The notes below the pieces were generated by a model. The model did not search any database. It saw nothing but the letters and a program-made list of their open reading frames with translations, and was not told the DNA's origin. Positions 33,784 to 43,067 of a stretch of 64,000 nt of DNA are shown in pieces (within the stretch, counting starts at the first letter, position 1; the number at the start of each line of letters is the position of its first letter). The position numbers and the translations under genes were made by a program. Source of the DNA: Aquimarina sp. Aq107 (GTDB lineage Bacteria > Bacteroidota > Bacteroidia > Flavobacteriales > Flavobacteriaceae); the NCBI RefSeq assembly GCF_943733665.1, contig NZ_OX030782.1:1948501-2012500 (forward strand), given 5' to 3'.

Positions 33784-35526
33784 TTAAGACTTTATTCCAT
33801 TTTTTTCATTCGTGTTAGTAATCTCGGTACTTACTTTTTTGATATAATAAGAATGACTAAGTCCTGTTTGTTTTTTAAAGGCAGATGCAAAGGTATTTAC
33901 ACTTCCATATCCTAGTTCACCAGCAATAGCTTTAATGGTATATGACCTAAATTTAGGATCATTGTTTAATCGATTTCTAAAATATTTAATCCTTAGTTCA
34001 TTTACATACTCATTGAATGATTGTTTCTTATATTCATTAATTATTTTGGATAAATAGGTCGTATTGGTATCAATTTTCTTTGCTGTGTTATATAGATTAC
34101 AATCGATGGTTAAGTAAAACTCTGTTTTTTCTAAAGCAGACAATTTTTGCAATAAATTTTCTATTTTTTTATCAGTGATAAATTCGTTTTTCGAAACCAC
34201 TGGAATATCTTTTTCTGGAATAGATTCATGTATTCTTTCTTTTTGTAATTCTTCGTAGAGGAGTTTGTTTTTTCGTTTGGTTTTGATATTATATATCAAT
34301 GCCGCGATAGCCAAGGTAAGTGCAAAAAGAAAACTGATTATATAAATAGTATTTTGTGATATTAGATCTTGGTTTTGTTTTTCTAAATTTTCTATATCAT
34401 AATCATATAGTTTCTCTTGAGCACTGTTTTCATTCTCATACAAAGATTGAATGATTTTATTGTATTCATTACTATACTTAAATTGAAGATCGGTATCGTT
34501 GAGTTTTTCTCCACATTTTTTTGCTAAATCTGAGGCTTCTCTTATTTTTTCAATTTCTAGATTCTCTTTAAGGTGTTCAAAATTTTCAAGCAGTAATTCT
34601 CTTGTTTTTTTATATTCTTCTTTCCAAAAAAAACAGGTTGCTATATGTAGATTCGCTGTAAAAAGATCCGGATCATTTTTTTTATTTTCTTTTAATATAT
34701 CGGATTTGGCTATTGCTAAATAGGAAAGCGCTTTTTCATATTTTTTCTTTCCTATATATACTTCTCCAATATTAAGATTAAAGCTGATAATATATGTTTT
34801 TAGATCACGTTCTTCGGCATATTGTAATCCTTTATAATCATAATTTAACGCTTTATCATAATTACCCATTTTATAATAACACACTCCAATACCTTGGATA
34901 GCAGACAAGTATCTAGCGTCATGATTAGTGTCAGATTTATATGTTGGTTTTTGAAGTAATTCTAAACCTTTTTGTAAAGATACTAATGCCTTTTCATTTT
35001 GATTTAATCGTATTCGTATTTGACCAATACTCACTAAATTATCAATTTCATATTGCTTTAGGTTATATTTTGTTATAACCTTTTTCATCAGTAAGTACTG
35101 TTTAAGCGCATTTTCACGATCTCTTTTCTCTTGGTAACATGCCCCTAGAATAGATAAACCACTTACGATATAATTTCCTTGATCTAATTTTTCTGCAGAA
35201 TACACAGCTTTATTACCATATTGAATAGCTAAATTATAATCTTTTTTTGAATGACTTATATTGCCTAAATAGAAGTTGGCCCAAAATTGAATTGTATCAT
35301 TTTTTTCTTTGAGCCCTCTATCTAAATAAGTTTTATAGCCTAATTCTCCTAGATCTAAATCTTTATTTGAAATTTGAAATAGATACGATTCTACAGTATC
35401 TCTATTTTTTTCATTTAGAATAAATTCTGAATCATTATTGGATATACTCTTTTCCTGAAAAGCAAATCCATTACAAAATATTAATAAGAGTATGGTAAAT
35501 ACTATAGGTGTGGTAAGAACTCTCAT
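33784..35526 (-). CDS. TPR-containing membrane AraC-type regulator
   Basis: 580 aa. N-terminal signal/anchor (TTPIVFTILLLIFCNGFA). Residues ~60-350 hold several TPR units (for example YLSAIQGIGVCYYKMGNYDKALNYDYKGLQYA and FNLNIGEVYIGKKKYEKALSYLAIAKSD). A single transmembrane helix at ~390-410 (IYIISFLFALTLAIAALIYNI) precedes the cytoplasmic AraC HTH (~470-565): TTYLSKIINEYKKQSFNEYVNELRI and IAGELGYGSVNTFASAFKKQTGL. This architecture, a periplasmic TPR sensor joined to an intracellular HTH, is typical of Flavobacteriia. It heads the minus-strand set including the T9SS protein, lipoprotein and two Cys-rich peptides. Confidence 0.9.
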   Translation of the reverse strand: MRVLTTPIVFTILLLIFCNGFAFQEKSISNNDSEFILNEKNRDTVESYLFQISNKDLDLGELGYKTYLDRGLKEKNDTIQFWANFYLGNISHSKKDYNLAIQYGNKAVYSAEKLDQGNYIVSGLSILGACYQEKRDRENALKQYLLMKKVITKYNLKQYEIDNLVSIGQIRIRLNQNEKALVSLQKGLELLQKPTYKSDTNHDARYLSAIQGIGVCYYKMGNYDKALNYDYKGLQYAEERDLKTYIISFNLNIGEVYIGKKKYEKALSYLAIAKSDILKENKKNDPDLFTANLHIATCFFWKEEYKKTRELLLENFEHLKENLEIEKIREASDLAKKCGEKLNDTDLQFKYSNEYNKIIQSLYENENSAQEKLYDYDIENLEKQNQDLISQNTIYIISFLFALTLAIAALIYNIKTKRKNKLLYEELQKERIHESIPEKDIPVVSKNEFITDKKIENLLQKLSALEKTEFYLTIDCNLYNTAKKIDTNTTYLSKIINEYKKQSFNEYVNELRIKYFRNRLNNDPKFRSYTIKAIAGELGYGSVNTFASAFKKQTGLSHSYYIKKVSTEITNTNEKNGIKS

Positions 35527-35577
35527 AAACTAAAAGATAATATACCTAAAAAGGAATTAAGATGTATTAAATTATTA

Positions 35578-35613
35578 TTTTACAGTAATTGAATTTACTC
35601 AATTACTGTAAAA
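35578..35613 (-). terminator. terminator after the carboxylase beta gene
   Basis: A 15-bp perfect stem, TTTTACAGTAATTGA (35578-35592) with 35599-35613 and loop ATTTAC, lies between the carboxylase stop and the regulator's start. Confidence 0.7.
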
Positions 35614-35660
35614 CAATAAGGTGTAATCAAATATTGTTATACTAATAAATAGTACGTTTA

Positions 35661-37289
35661 TTACACTTGTATCACCCCAAGATTAAAAGGTTTTTCGATA
35701 GGAGCGTGGTCAGCAGCTTCAATACCCATAGAAATCCATTTTCTAGTATCTAATGGATTAATAATTCCGTCTGTCCAGATTCTTGCTGCAGCATAATATG
35801 GAGAAATCTGCTTATCATAACGAGCTTTAATTTTATCAAATAAAGCCTTTTCATCTTTTTTAGAGAGTTCTTCTCCTTTTTTCTTTAAGGAGGCAGTCTC
35901 AATTTGCAATAATACTTTTGCCGCTTGAGCACCACCCATTACAGCAAGTTCGGCACTTGGCCAAGCACAGATTAAACGAGGATCATATGCTTTACCACAC
36001 ATTGCATAATTACCAGCACCGTAAGAGTTACCAATAACTACCGTAAATTTTGGGACTACACTATTGCTAACAGCATTTACCATTTTAGCGCCATCCTTTA
36101 TAATACCACCATGTTCACTTTTACTTCCTACCATAAATCCAGTAACGTCTTGTAAAAAAACCAAAGGAATTTTCTTTTGATTACAATTGGCAATAAATCT
36201 GGTAGCTTTATCTGCAGAGTCAGAGTAAATAACTCCTCCAAACTGCATTTCTCCTTTTTTATTTTTGACAATTTTACGTTGATTAGCAACAATACCTACA
36301 GCCCAACCATCAATACGCGCATAACCTGTAATTATTGTTTGACCATAACCAGATTTATATTCTTCAAAATCAGAATCATCCACTAATCTATGAATGATTT
36401 CCATCATGTCATACTGTTCATTTCTAGCTTTAGGTAATATACCATAAATATCATTCGGGTCCTTTTTTGGTTTTATAGATTTAACTCTATTGTATCCAGC
36501 TTTGTCAAAATCACCGATCTTAGAAACAATATTTTTTATAGTGTCAAGAGCATCTTTATCATCTTTAGATTTATAATCTGTAACTCCTGAAATTTCACAA
36601 TGTGTAGTAGCTCCGCCTAGTGTTTCATTATCGATACTTTCTCCAATAGCGGCTTTTACAAGGTAGCTACCAGCTAAGAAAATACTTCCTGTTTTATCCA
36701 CAATTAAAGCTTCATCACTCATAATAGGCAAATATGCACCTCCTGCAACACAGCTTCCCATTACAGCCGAGATTTGAGTAATTCCCATACTACTCATTAC
36801 TGCATTATTTCTAAAAATTCTACCAAAATGTTCTTTGTCAGGAAAAATTTCATCCTGCATAGGAAGATAAACTCCAGCACTATCTACTAAATAGATAATA
36901 GGTAATTTATTTTCAATAGCTATTTCTTGTGCTCTTAGATTCTTTTTACCAGTTATAGGGAACCAAGCACCGGCTTTTACTGTAGCATCATTAGCAACAA
37001 CGATACATTGCTTACCACTTATATGGCCTATTTTAATTACAACTCCTCCACTTGGGCATCCACCGTGTTCTTCATACATTTCATCTCCTGCAAAAGCACC
37101 AATTTCTATGGCTTTGTCATCATCGTCCAGTAAATATTCAATTCTTTCTCTTGCAGTCATTTTACCTTTGGCGTGTAACTTTTCTATTCTCTTTTCTCCA
37201 CCGCCTAATTTTACTTTTGCTAGTTTTTGACGTAACGCGGAGACCAGTAGTTTATTATGATCTTCGTTTTTATTGAAGTTTATATCCAT
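35661..37289 (-). CDS. acyl-CoA carboxylase beta (carboxyltransferase) subunit
   Basis: 542 aa, the length of MCC/PCC beta subunits. Crotonase-fold carboxyltransferase halves: N-terminal KLHAKGKMTARERIEYLLDD, CPSGGVVIKIG, VDSAGVYLPMQDEIFPD (acyl-CoA oxyanion region); C-terminal FLQDVTGFMVGSKSEHGGIIKDGAKMV, GNSYGAGNYAMCGKAYDPR and WPSAELAVMGG. The HGGIIKDGAK and PSAE features fit methylcrotonyl-CoA carboxylase beta (leucine degradation) better than the propionyl enzyme, but substrate is uncertain. The biotin carboxylase alpha partner is not in the window. Confidence 0.92.
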   Translation of the reverse strand: MDINFNKNEDHNKLLVSALRQKLAKVKLGGGEKRIEKLHAKGKMTARERIEYLLDDDDKAIEIGAFAGDEMYEEHGGCPSGGVVIKIGHISGKQCIVVANDATVKAGAWFPITGKKNLRAQEIAIENKLPIIYLVDSAGVYLPMQDEIFPDKEHFGRIFRNNAVMSSMGITQISAVMGSCVAGGAYLPIMSDEALIVDKTGSIFLAGSYLVKAAIGESIDNETLGGATTHCEISGVTDYKSKDDKDALDTIKNIVSKIGDFDKAGYNRVKSIKPKKDPNDIYGILPKARNEQYDMMEIIHRLVDDSDFEEYKSGYGQTIITGYARIDGWAVGIVANQRKIVKNKKGEMQFGGVIYSDSADKATRFIANCNQKKIPLVFLQDVTGFMVGSKSEHGGIIKDGAKMVNAVSNSVVPKFTVVIGNSYGAGNYAMCGKAYDPRLICAWPSAELAVMGGAQAAKVLLQIETASLKKKGEELSKKDEKALFDKIKARYDKQISPYYAAARIWTDGIINPLDTRKWISMGIEAADHAPIEKPFNLGVIQV

Positions 37290-37555
37290 TTGTGTGTATT
37301 GTATCTATTGTTTGCACGAAAATACAAAAAACAAGTAGTTTTTAAATCATTAAAATTTTCACCGAATTCATCAATTTCTTTTTTAGTGAAATGTTTAATA
37401 AATGTTAACAGATTTATGTAAAAGATTAAATTCTATAACATTTCTATAACAGTTTGCTAACTTTTGATTATCAGATATTTAACACTGTAGAGCTAGTTTT
37501 ATGGATACATTAAATCCAACTATAAAAAATTACTAATCTATAATCAAATGCTACT

Positions 37556-38962
37556 ATGAAATTATTGAAATTAAATTCGATTTTATACCTACTGTCTTTT
37601 GCTGTTTTTATAACAAGTTGTAATGTAGATGATGATAATCTTCATTCGGAAATAGAAACTAATCCTGTTTCTATAAGTGGAGAACTAAAAACTGAAACCT
37701 TTTTATATGATAATGAAGGACCACATGATTATAATCCAAATGGGAAAAGGCAAGATGGTTTTATAGAAACGTATGAGTCAGGTTCTAAATCAAGCTATGC
37801 AGGAGCAAGTGTTACTTTATCATCTGGAGATTGGTATTTAAGTGATGCATTATTAGGCGGGTTATCTAATGACCGTAAATACGGATCTAAATCTGTGAGA
37901 ATTCGAAATACAGGCTATGCAATCATGTCTTTTAATATGGATAATGGCGCTGAAACTATTAGAATTCGTCATGCAAAATATGGCAACGATGGCACATCTA
38001 CGTGGAGATTAATAGCTTCTTATGATAATGGTGCTTCTTGGTATTATATAGGTTCTAGGGTAACAACAAATTCTACAACGCTAAACACTGTGGCCTTTGA
38101 TGTGAATGAAACCGCGAGTGTTCGGTATGGAATTCAAAAAATTTCTGGAGGATCTAATAGAATAAATATAGATAATGTAGAAGTAGTGACTAGCTCTACT
38201 GGTGGTAATGCTGGAATAGATAGTAATATTACCTTTGGTAATCCTTCTGATGCAAATACAAGCTCTACTAATTATTATCTTTCCAAGCCTGATTTTTCTT
38301 TATCATATAATAACAATACAGGAACAGCTAATTGGGTAAGTTGGCATTTAAGCAGTGCTTGGACTGGAAATACCCCAAGATGCAATTGTTTTAAAAGAGA
38401 TAATGATTTACCAAGTAGTTTTTTCAGAGCTACATCTAGTGATTATACTAACTCAGGCTTTGATAGAGGACATTTATGTCCATCTGCAGATCGCAATGGA
38501 TCAGAGGATTCTAATGAAAACACGTATTATATGACTAACATTGCTCCGCAAGCTCCGGATAATAATCAGAGAAGTTGGGCCAATTTTGAAAATTATCTCC
38601 GGTCATTAACGTTAGAAGGTAATGAGGTTCATATCATTGCTGGTGTAGCAGGAAGTGGAGGAACAGGAAGAAATGGTTTTGCCTCTTCTATCGATGGAGG
38701 TAATATTATTGTTCCTGATTCTTTTTGGAAAGTTGCTTTGATTTTACCTAATGGTTCTAATGATATTAATAGAGTAACGACTTCTACTCGAGTTATTGCT
38801 ATCAATGTGCCTAATGATCAAGGTATAAGTACTGATTGGACTCAGTTTAGAACATCGGTTAATTCTATCGAAAGTTTAACAGGATATGATCTCTTTGAGA
38901 ATATTGACAATGCTATTGAGTCAGTAATTGAGTCGGTTGTAGATAACGGCCCTTCAAGTTAA
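37556..38962 (+). CDS. DNA/RNA non-specific endonuclease (NUC1) lipoprotein
   Basis: 468 aa. Lipoprotein signal ending FAVFITSCNVDDDN (acidic, surface-export-like). Residues ~65-205 are a beta jelly-roll-like module (GDWYLSDALLGG, IRIRHAKYGNDGTSTWRLIASYDNGASW, INIDNVEVV). Residues ~225-450 are the nuclease: SRG-equivalent DRGHLCPSADR with the catalytic His, then ENTYYMTNIAPQAPDNNQRSWANFE with the metal-binding Asn. It cuts DNA and RNA, probably at the surface for nucleotide scavenging or biofilm DNA. The extra N-terminal module probably binds substrate or matrix. Confidence 0.92.
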   Translation: MKLLKLNSILYLLSFAVFITSCNVDDDNLHSEIETNPVSISGELKTETFLYDNEGPHDYNPNGKRQDGFIETYESGSKSSYAGASVTLSSGDWYLSDALLGGLSNDRKYGSKSVRIRNTGYAIMSFNMDNGAETIRIRHAKYGNDGTSTWRLIASYDNGASWYYIGSRVTTNSTTLNTVAFDVNETASVRYGIQKISGGSNRINIDNVEVVTSSTGGNAGIDSNITFGNPSDANTSSTNYYLSKPDFSLSYNNNTGTANWVSWHLSSAWTGNTPRCNCFKRDNDLPSSFFRATSSDYTNSGFDRGHLCPSADRNGSEDSNENTYYMTNIAPQAPDNNQRSWANFENYLRSLTLEGNEVHIIAGVAGSGGTGRNGFASSIDGGNIIVPDSFWKVALILPNGSNDINRVTTSTRVIAINVPNDQGISTDWTQFRTSVNSIESLTGYDLFENIDNAIESVIESVVDNGPSS

Positions 38963-38974
38963 GTAATAAATAGA

Positions 38975-39020
38975 TTTATAAAAACAGGGACTTAATATTT
39001 TAGGTCCCTGTTTTTATAAA
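38975..39020 (+). terminator. terminator after the NUC1 gene
   Basis: TTTATAAAAACAGGGAC at 38975-38991 pairs with GTCCCTGTTTTTATAAA at 39004-39020, including a U-rich 3' arm. Confidence 0.8.
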
Positions 39021-39167
39021 ATAATTTCATAACTTATTGTTTAACAAATAGTAAAGTGTTTTTATGATCTAAGATCACTCCAAAATGTTATTTTTTGATG
39101 ATAAAATACCGATATTTGTATGCTGTTTTTGATTTTTCATTAAGAACAGTTAACTAAATAACTTGCT

Positions 39168-39350
39168 ATGGGAATGAATAAAAATACAGTATTAGCGTGG
39201 GCCACATTTATAATGATTTTGGTAGGACTTGGTTTAATAGCACTTGGAGCATTTAAGTACTATGATGTCTCTGGTTGGGGTTTTGCCGCTGTTGGAGTTG
39301 GTTTTTTAGCTAATGCTTGGGTATTTAATGCTTTAAAAGGTAGAGTATAA
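39168..39350 (+). CDS. CAL67264 family small membrane protein
   Basis: 60 aa, two hydrophobic helices (VLAWATFIMILVGLGLIALGAF and WGFAAVGVGFLANAWVFNAL). The sequence matches a small protein conserved in Flavobacteriia that carries the CAL67264 family name. Function unknown. It lies 57 bp upstream of ettA on the same strand, an arrangement I recall as common in the group. Confidence 0.85.
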   Translation: MGMNKNTVLAWATFIMILVGLGLIALGAFKYYDVSGWGFAAVGVGFLANAWVFNALKGRV

Positions 39351-39407
39351 TTATCCAAAATTCATTTGGATTACTAACAATATTATTAAAATAATTTATA
39401 GGGGCTT

Positions 39408-41099
39408 ATGTCAGATGATAAAAAGATTATCTTTTCTATGTCTGGAGTTACAAAAACGTTTAAAAGCGCTAACACTCCAGTTTTAAAGAATATATATTTA
39501 AGTTTTTTTTACGGTGCTAAGATTGGGATTCTTGGTCTTAATGGATCTGGTAAATCAACTTTATTAAAAATTATTGCGGGAGTTGATAAAAATTATCAAG
39601 GGGATGTAGTATTCTCTTCGGATTATTCTGTGGGATATTTAGAACAAGAACCGCAGTTAGATCCTGAAAAAACGGTTTTGGAAGTGGTTAAAGAAGGTGC
39701 TGCAGAAATGGTAGCTGTTCTTGATGAGTATAACAAAATCAATGATATGTTTGGTTTAGAAGAAGTCTATAGTGACGCAGATAAAATGCAGAAACTAATG
39801 GATAAGCAAGCATTATTACAGGATCAGATTGATGCTGGTAATGGTTGGGAACTGGATACCAAACTAGAAATAGCAATGGATGCGTTAAGAACTCCTGATT
39901 CTGATAAAAAAATTGGAGTTCTATCTGGAGGAGAGCGCAGAAGAGTAGCGCTATGTCGTTTATTGCTTAAGGAGCCTGATGTTTTACTATTAGATGAACC
40001 TACAAACCACTTGGATGCAGAATCAGTACATTGGTTAGAGCATCATCTGGCGCAGTATAAAGGAACTGTAATAGCAGTAACTCACGATAGATATTTCTTA
40101 GATAATGTTGCTGGTTGGATTTTAGAATTAGATAGAGGAGAAGGTATACCTTGGAAAGGTAATTATTCTTCTTGGTTAGATCAGAAATCTAAACGATTAG
40201 CACAAGAAAGTAAATCAGCTTCTAAACGTCAAAAAACTTTAGAGCGAGAATTAGAATGGGTTCGTCAAGGTGCGAAGGGAAGACAAACTAAGCAAAAAGC
40301 TCGTCTTAAGAATTATGATAAATTAATGAGTCAAGATCAAAAACAACTTGACGAAAAATTAGAAATATATATACCGAATGGACCACGATTAGGGACCAAT
40401 GTGATTGAAGCTACAGGTATAAGTAAAGCTTATGGAGATAAGCTTTTATATGAAGACCTAAATTTTAAACTTCCTCAAGCTGGTATTGTTGGAATTATTG
40501 GGCCTAATGGAGCTGGAAAAACTACAATTTTTAGAATGATTATGGGAGAAGAAACTCCGGATAAAGGAAGTTTCTCTGTAGGTGAAACCGCAAAATTGGC
40601 GTATGTTGATCAATCTCATTCTAATATAGATCCTGAGAAATCTATTTGGCAAAATTTTAGTGATGAACAAGATTTAGTGGTGATGGGAGGTAAAGAAGTT
40701 AATTCTAGAGCATATCTTAGTAGGTTTAATTTTGGTGGAAGTGAGCAAAATAAGAAAGTTTCCACACTTTCTGGAGGTGAGCGTAATAGGTTACATTTAG
40801 CGATGACGTTAAAAGAAGAAGGTAATGTATTGCTTTTAGATGAACCGACTAATGATCTTGATGTTAATACGTTACGAGCTTTAGAAGAAGGTTTGGAAAA
40901 TTTTGCAGGATGTGCCGTTGTAATATCTCACGACCGTTGGTTCTTAGATAGAATTTGTACGCATATATTAGCTTTTGAAGGTGATTCACAAGTATACTTT
41001 TTCGAAGGTAGTTTTTCTGACTATGAAGAAAATAAAAAGAAACGTTTAGGAGGTGATTTAATGCCTAAGCGAATTAAGTATAAAAAATTAGTAAGGTAA
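39408..41099 (+). CDS. ettA: energy-dependent translational throttle protein EttA (ABC-F)
   Basis: 563 aa ABC-F ATPase that binds the ribosomal E site and gates entry into elongation according to the ATP/ADP ratio. Two ATPase domains: Walker A GLNGSGKST and GPNGAGKTT, signatures LSGGERRRVAL and LSGGERNRLHL, Walker B LLLDEPTNHLDAES and LLLDEPTNDLDVNT. A charged linker (SKRQKTLERELEWVRQGAKGRQTKQKARL) joins them, and the arm EYNKINDMFGLEEVYSDADKM is the EttA-type insert in the first domain. No membrane domain, so not a transporter. Confidence 0.96.
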   Translation: MSDDKKIIFSMSGVTKTFKSANTPVLKNIYLSFFYGAKIGILGLNGSGKSTLLKIIAGVDKNYQGDVVFSSDYSVGYLEQEPQLDPEKTVLEVVKEGAAEMVAVLDEYNKINDMFGLEEVYSDADKMQKLMDKQALLQDQIDAGNGWELDTKLEIAMDALRTPDSDKKIGVLSGGERRRVALCRLLLKEPDVLLLDEPTNHLDAESVHWLEHHLAQYKGTVIAVTHDRYFLDNVAGWILELDRGEGIPWKGNYSSWLDQKSKRLAQESKSASKRQKTLERELEWVRQGAKGRQTKQKARLKNYDKLMSQDQKQLDEKLEIYIPNGPRLGTNVIEATGISKAYGDKLLYEDLNFKLPQAGIVGIIGPNGAGKTTIFRMIMGEETPDKGSFSVGETAKLAYVDQSHSNIDPEKSIWQNFSDEQDLVVMGGKEVNSRAYLSRFNFGGSEQNKKVSTLSGGERNRLHLAMTLKEEGNVLLLDEPTNDLDVNTLRALEEGLENFAGCAVVISHDRWFLDRICTHILAFEGDSQVYFFEGSFSDYEENKKKRLGGDLMPKRIKYKKLVR

Positions 41100-41126
41100 T
41101 TTATTTTATTTATTTAAAATCAAACT

Positions 41127-41705
41127 ATGAATTTAACTCTTAAGTTATGTGTGTTTCTATTGTTTTCAATAGGCGCATATGCACAATCAGAGTATCCACA
41201 TATATTAGTTTTTAAAGATGGCTCTGAAATAAGAGGAAAAGTTGTTGTTTGGGATAGGAGTAAAGTGGTTTTTAGAAAAGCCAATACCAATGAGAAAGAA
41301 AGCTATAAATATAAATCACTTAAATCTATACTTGATTTTGATACGCGTAAGGAGTACGAAGGATTATTTGTATTACGGCAATTAAAGGGCACAGACAAAA
41401 CATTACGATTAAAAAAGGCTATTTCTGGAAAAGTCGATTGTTTATATATTCCAAGGGAAATATCCTCTGCAGCGTTTGGGTCTGATGCCGTTACAGTTAC
41501 GTCAATGTATTACTTATCTAAAGAAGAAGATGGTAATGAAGTCATAAAAATTAGATCTGGACTGCAATTTAAGAAAACTAAAAAGTTGCTAATAGAGTAT
41601 TTTAAAGATTGTCCTGATTTAATATCTAAAATCGAAGAGGGCTATTTTGATGATAACATTGAAGCTTTAGAACCAATAGTAAAATATTACAATACCAAAT
41701 GTTAA
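41127..41705 (+). CDS. hypothetical secreted protein
   Basis: 192 aa, unrecognised. Signal peptide (LCVFLLFSIGAYAQ). Strand-rich N-terminal half (HILVFKDGSEIRGKVVVWDRSKVVFRKANTNEK) looks like the small SH3-like strand pattern often found in Bacteroidota periplasmic proteins. The C-terminal half is helical (KKTKKLLIEYFKDCPDLISKIEEGYF). The gene's last 7 bases overlap the start of the HAD hydrolase, so they share an mRNA. Confidence 0.78.
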   Translation: MNLTLKLCVFLLFSIGAYAQSEYPHILVFKDGSEIRGKVVVWDRSKVVFRKANTNEKESYKYKSLKSILDFDTRKEYEGLFVLRQLKGTDKTLRLKKAISGKVDCLYIPREISSAAFGSDAVTVTSMYYLSKEEDGNEVIKIRSGLQFKKTKKLLIEYFKDCPDLISKIEEGYFDDNIEALEPIVKYYNTKC

Positions 41706-42388
41706 GTAAAATAAAAGTAATTGCTTTTGACGCGGATGATACCTTATGGGTGAATGAAACTTTTTTTAGAAAAGCTGAAGAAGATTTTTGTGAGCTTGTG
41801 TCTAAATATCTCTCTAAAGAAGAAGCAAATAAATTACTTTTTGAAGTTGAGATGCAAAACCTCGATTTATATGGGTATGGAATAAAGCCATTTACGCTTT
41901 CTTTAATCGAAGCAGCATTGCGGATAACTAATGGAAATTTGAACGCTAAGCTTGTAGAAACTTTGATAGCTAATGGAAAACAGATGTTGCAAGAGCCCGT
42001 GGAGTTAATCGATGGAATTGAAGAAACATTGCAATACTTATCTAAAAAATATCGTTTGGTTATGGCTACTAAGGGAGATTTATTAGATCAAGAACGAAAA
42101 TTAATTAAATCTGGATTGGAGAAATACTTCCATCATATAGAAATTGTTTCAAATAAAACTGAGAAACAGTATAAGAAACTAGTGGATCATTTAGATATTG
42201 ATGAATCCGAATTCTTGATGATCGGCAATTCTCTAAAATCAGATGTTATACCGGTGTTAAATATTGGAGCGCATGCGTATCATATTCCTTTTCATACTAC
42301 TTGGGCTCATGAAGTGCATAATGGAACAATTGACAACCCTAATTTTAAAAGTTTAGATAGTTCTAAAGAATTGTTAGAATTTTTATAA
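41699..42388 (+). CDS. HAD family hydrolase
   Basis: 229 aa. Motif I AFDADDTLWVNE with the nucleophilic Asp and the general-acid Asp two residues later; motif II Thr in LVMATKGD; motif III Lys in EKQYKKLVDHL; motif IV in FLMIGNSLKSDVIPVLNIGAHAYHI (Asp with upstream GNS). The helical cap at residues 15-90 is of the C1 type, as in phosphoglycolate or YjjG-like nucleotidases. Likely a small-molecule phosphatase. It overlaps its upstream gene by 7 bp and its downstream gene by 1 bp (TAATG). Confidence 0.9.
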   Translation: MLSKIKVIAFDADDTLWVNETFFRKAEEDFCELVSKYLSKEEANKLLFEVEMQNLDLYGYGIKPFTLSLIEAALRITNGNLNAKLVETLIANGKQMLQEPVELIDGIEETLQYLSKKYRLVMATKGDLLDQERKLIKSGLEKYFHHIEIVSNKTEKQYKKLVDHLDIDESEFLMIGNSLKSDVIPVLNIGAHAYHIPFHTTWAHEVHNGTIDNPNFKSLDSSKELLEFL

Positions 42389-43023
42389 TGAAAACAGTAC
42401 TAGATCTCACAAATTGGAATAGAAAAGAACATTATGAATTCTTTGGTTCTTTTGATGAACCTTTTTTTGGGATTGTGTCTAATATTAATTTTACAAAGGG
42501 ATATCAAAAGATTCAAGAAAATGGATATTCCTATTTCCTCTATTATCTACATAAAGCAGTAAAAGCAGCAAATACTATAGAACCATTTCGATATAGAATC
42601 GAGGATAACAAGGTTTATGTGTATGATCAAGTACACGTTTCTGCCACTATAGGAAGAGATGATCATACTTTTGGTTTTTCATTTATAGAATATGATGAAA
42701 ACTTTAAGGTGTTCGAACAAAATGCTCAAAAGGAAATAGAGGCGGTTAAAAACTCTAAAGGATTACGACATAATGATAATGCTAAACGAATGGATAGCTT
42801 ACATGTTTCATCAATTCCTTGGTATAATTTTACAAGTATTTCACATGCTAGACATTTCCAATATAAGGATAGTGTTCCAAAAATATCCTTCGGTAAGTAT
42901 GTTAAAATAGAAGATGAAATCCATCTCCCAATCTCTGTTCATGTTCATCATGGCTTAATGGATGGATACCATGTTGGTGAATATCTAGAAGAATTTCAAC
43001 GATTGTTAAATGAGGATGAATAA
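42388..43023 (+). CDS. chloramphenicol acetyltransferase-like acyltransferase
   Basis: 211 aa, the canonical length of type A CAT trimers. The catalytic motif VHVHHGLMDGYHVGEYLE (His with nearby Asp) and N-terminal WNRKEHYEFFGSFDEPFFGI match the CatA fold; the YNFTSISH region is also typical. Members of this family acetylate chloramphenicol, but chromosomal flavobacterial relatives usually have an unknown acceptor, so resistance should not be assumed. The start overlaps the HAD stop. Confidence 0.9.
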   Translation: MKTVLDLTNWNRKEHYEFFGSFDEPFFGIVSNINFTKGYQKIQENGYSYFLYYLHKAVKAANTIEPFRYRIEDNKVYVYDQVHVSATIGRDDHTFGFSFIEYDENFKVFEQNAQKEIEAVKNSKGLRHNDNAKRMDSLHVSSIPWYNFTSISHARHFQYKDSVPKISFGKYVKIEDEIHLPISVHVHHGLMDGYHVGEYLEEFQRLLNEDE

Positions 43024-43067
43024 TTAATATGTATTTTAATTATTTTTCGAAGTATTACATGTTATCT

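Noticed and set aside
42388..43023. Chloramphenicol resistance determinant
   Set aside because: The fold and catalytic His are those of CAT enzymes, but it lies in an ordinary chromosomal operon and acceptor specificity cannot be read from sequence, so resistance is not claimed.
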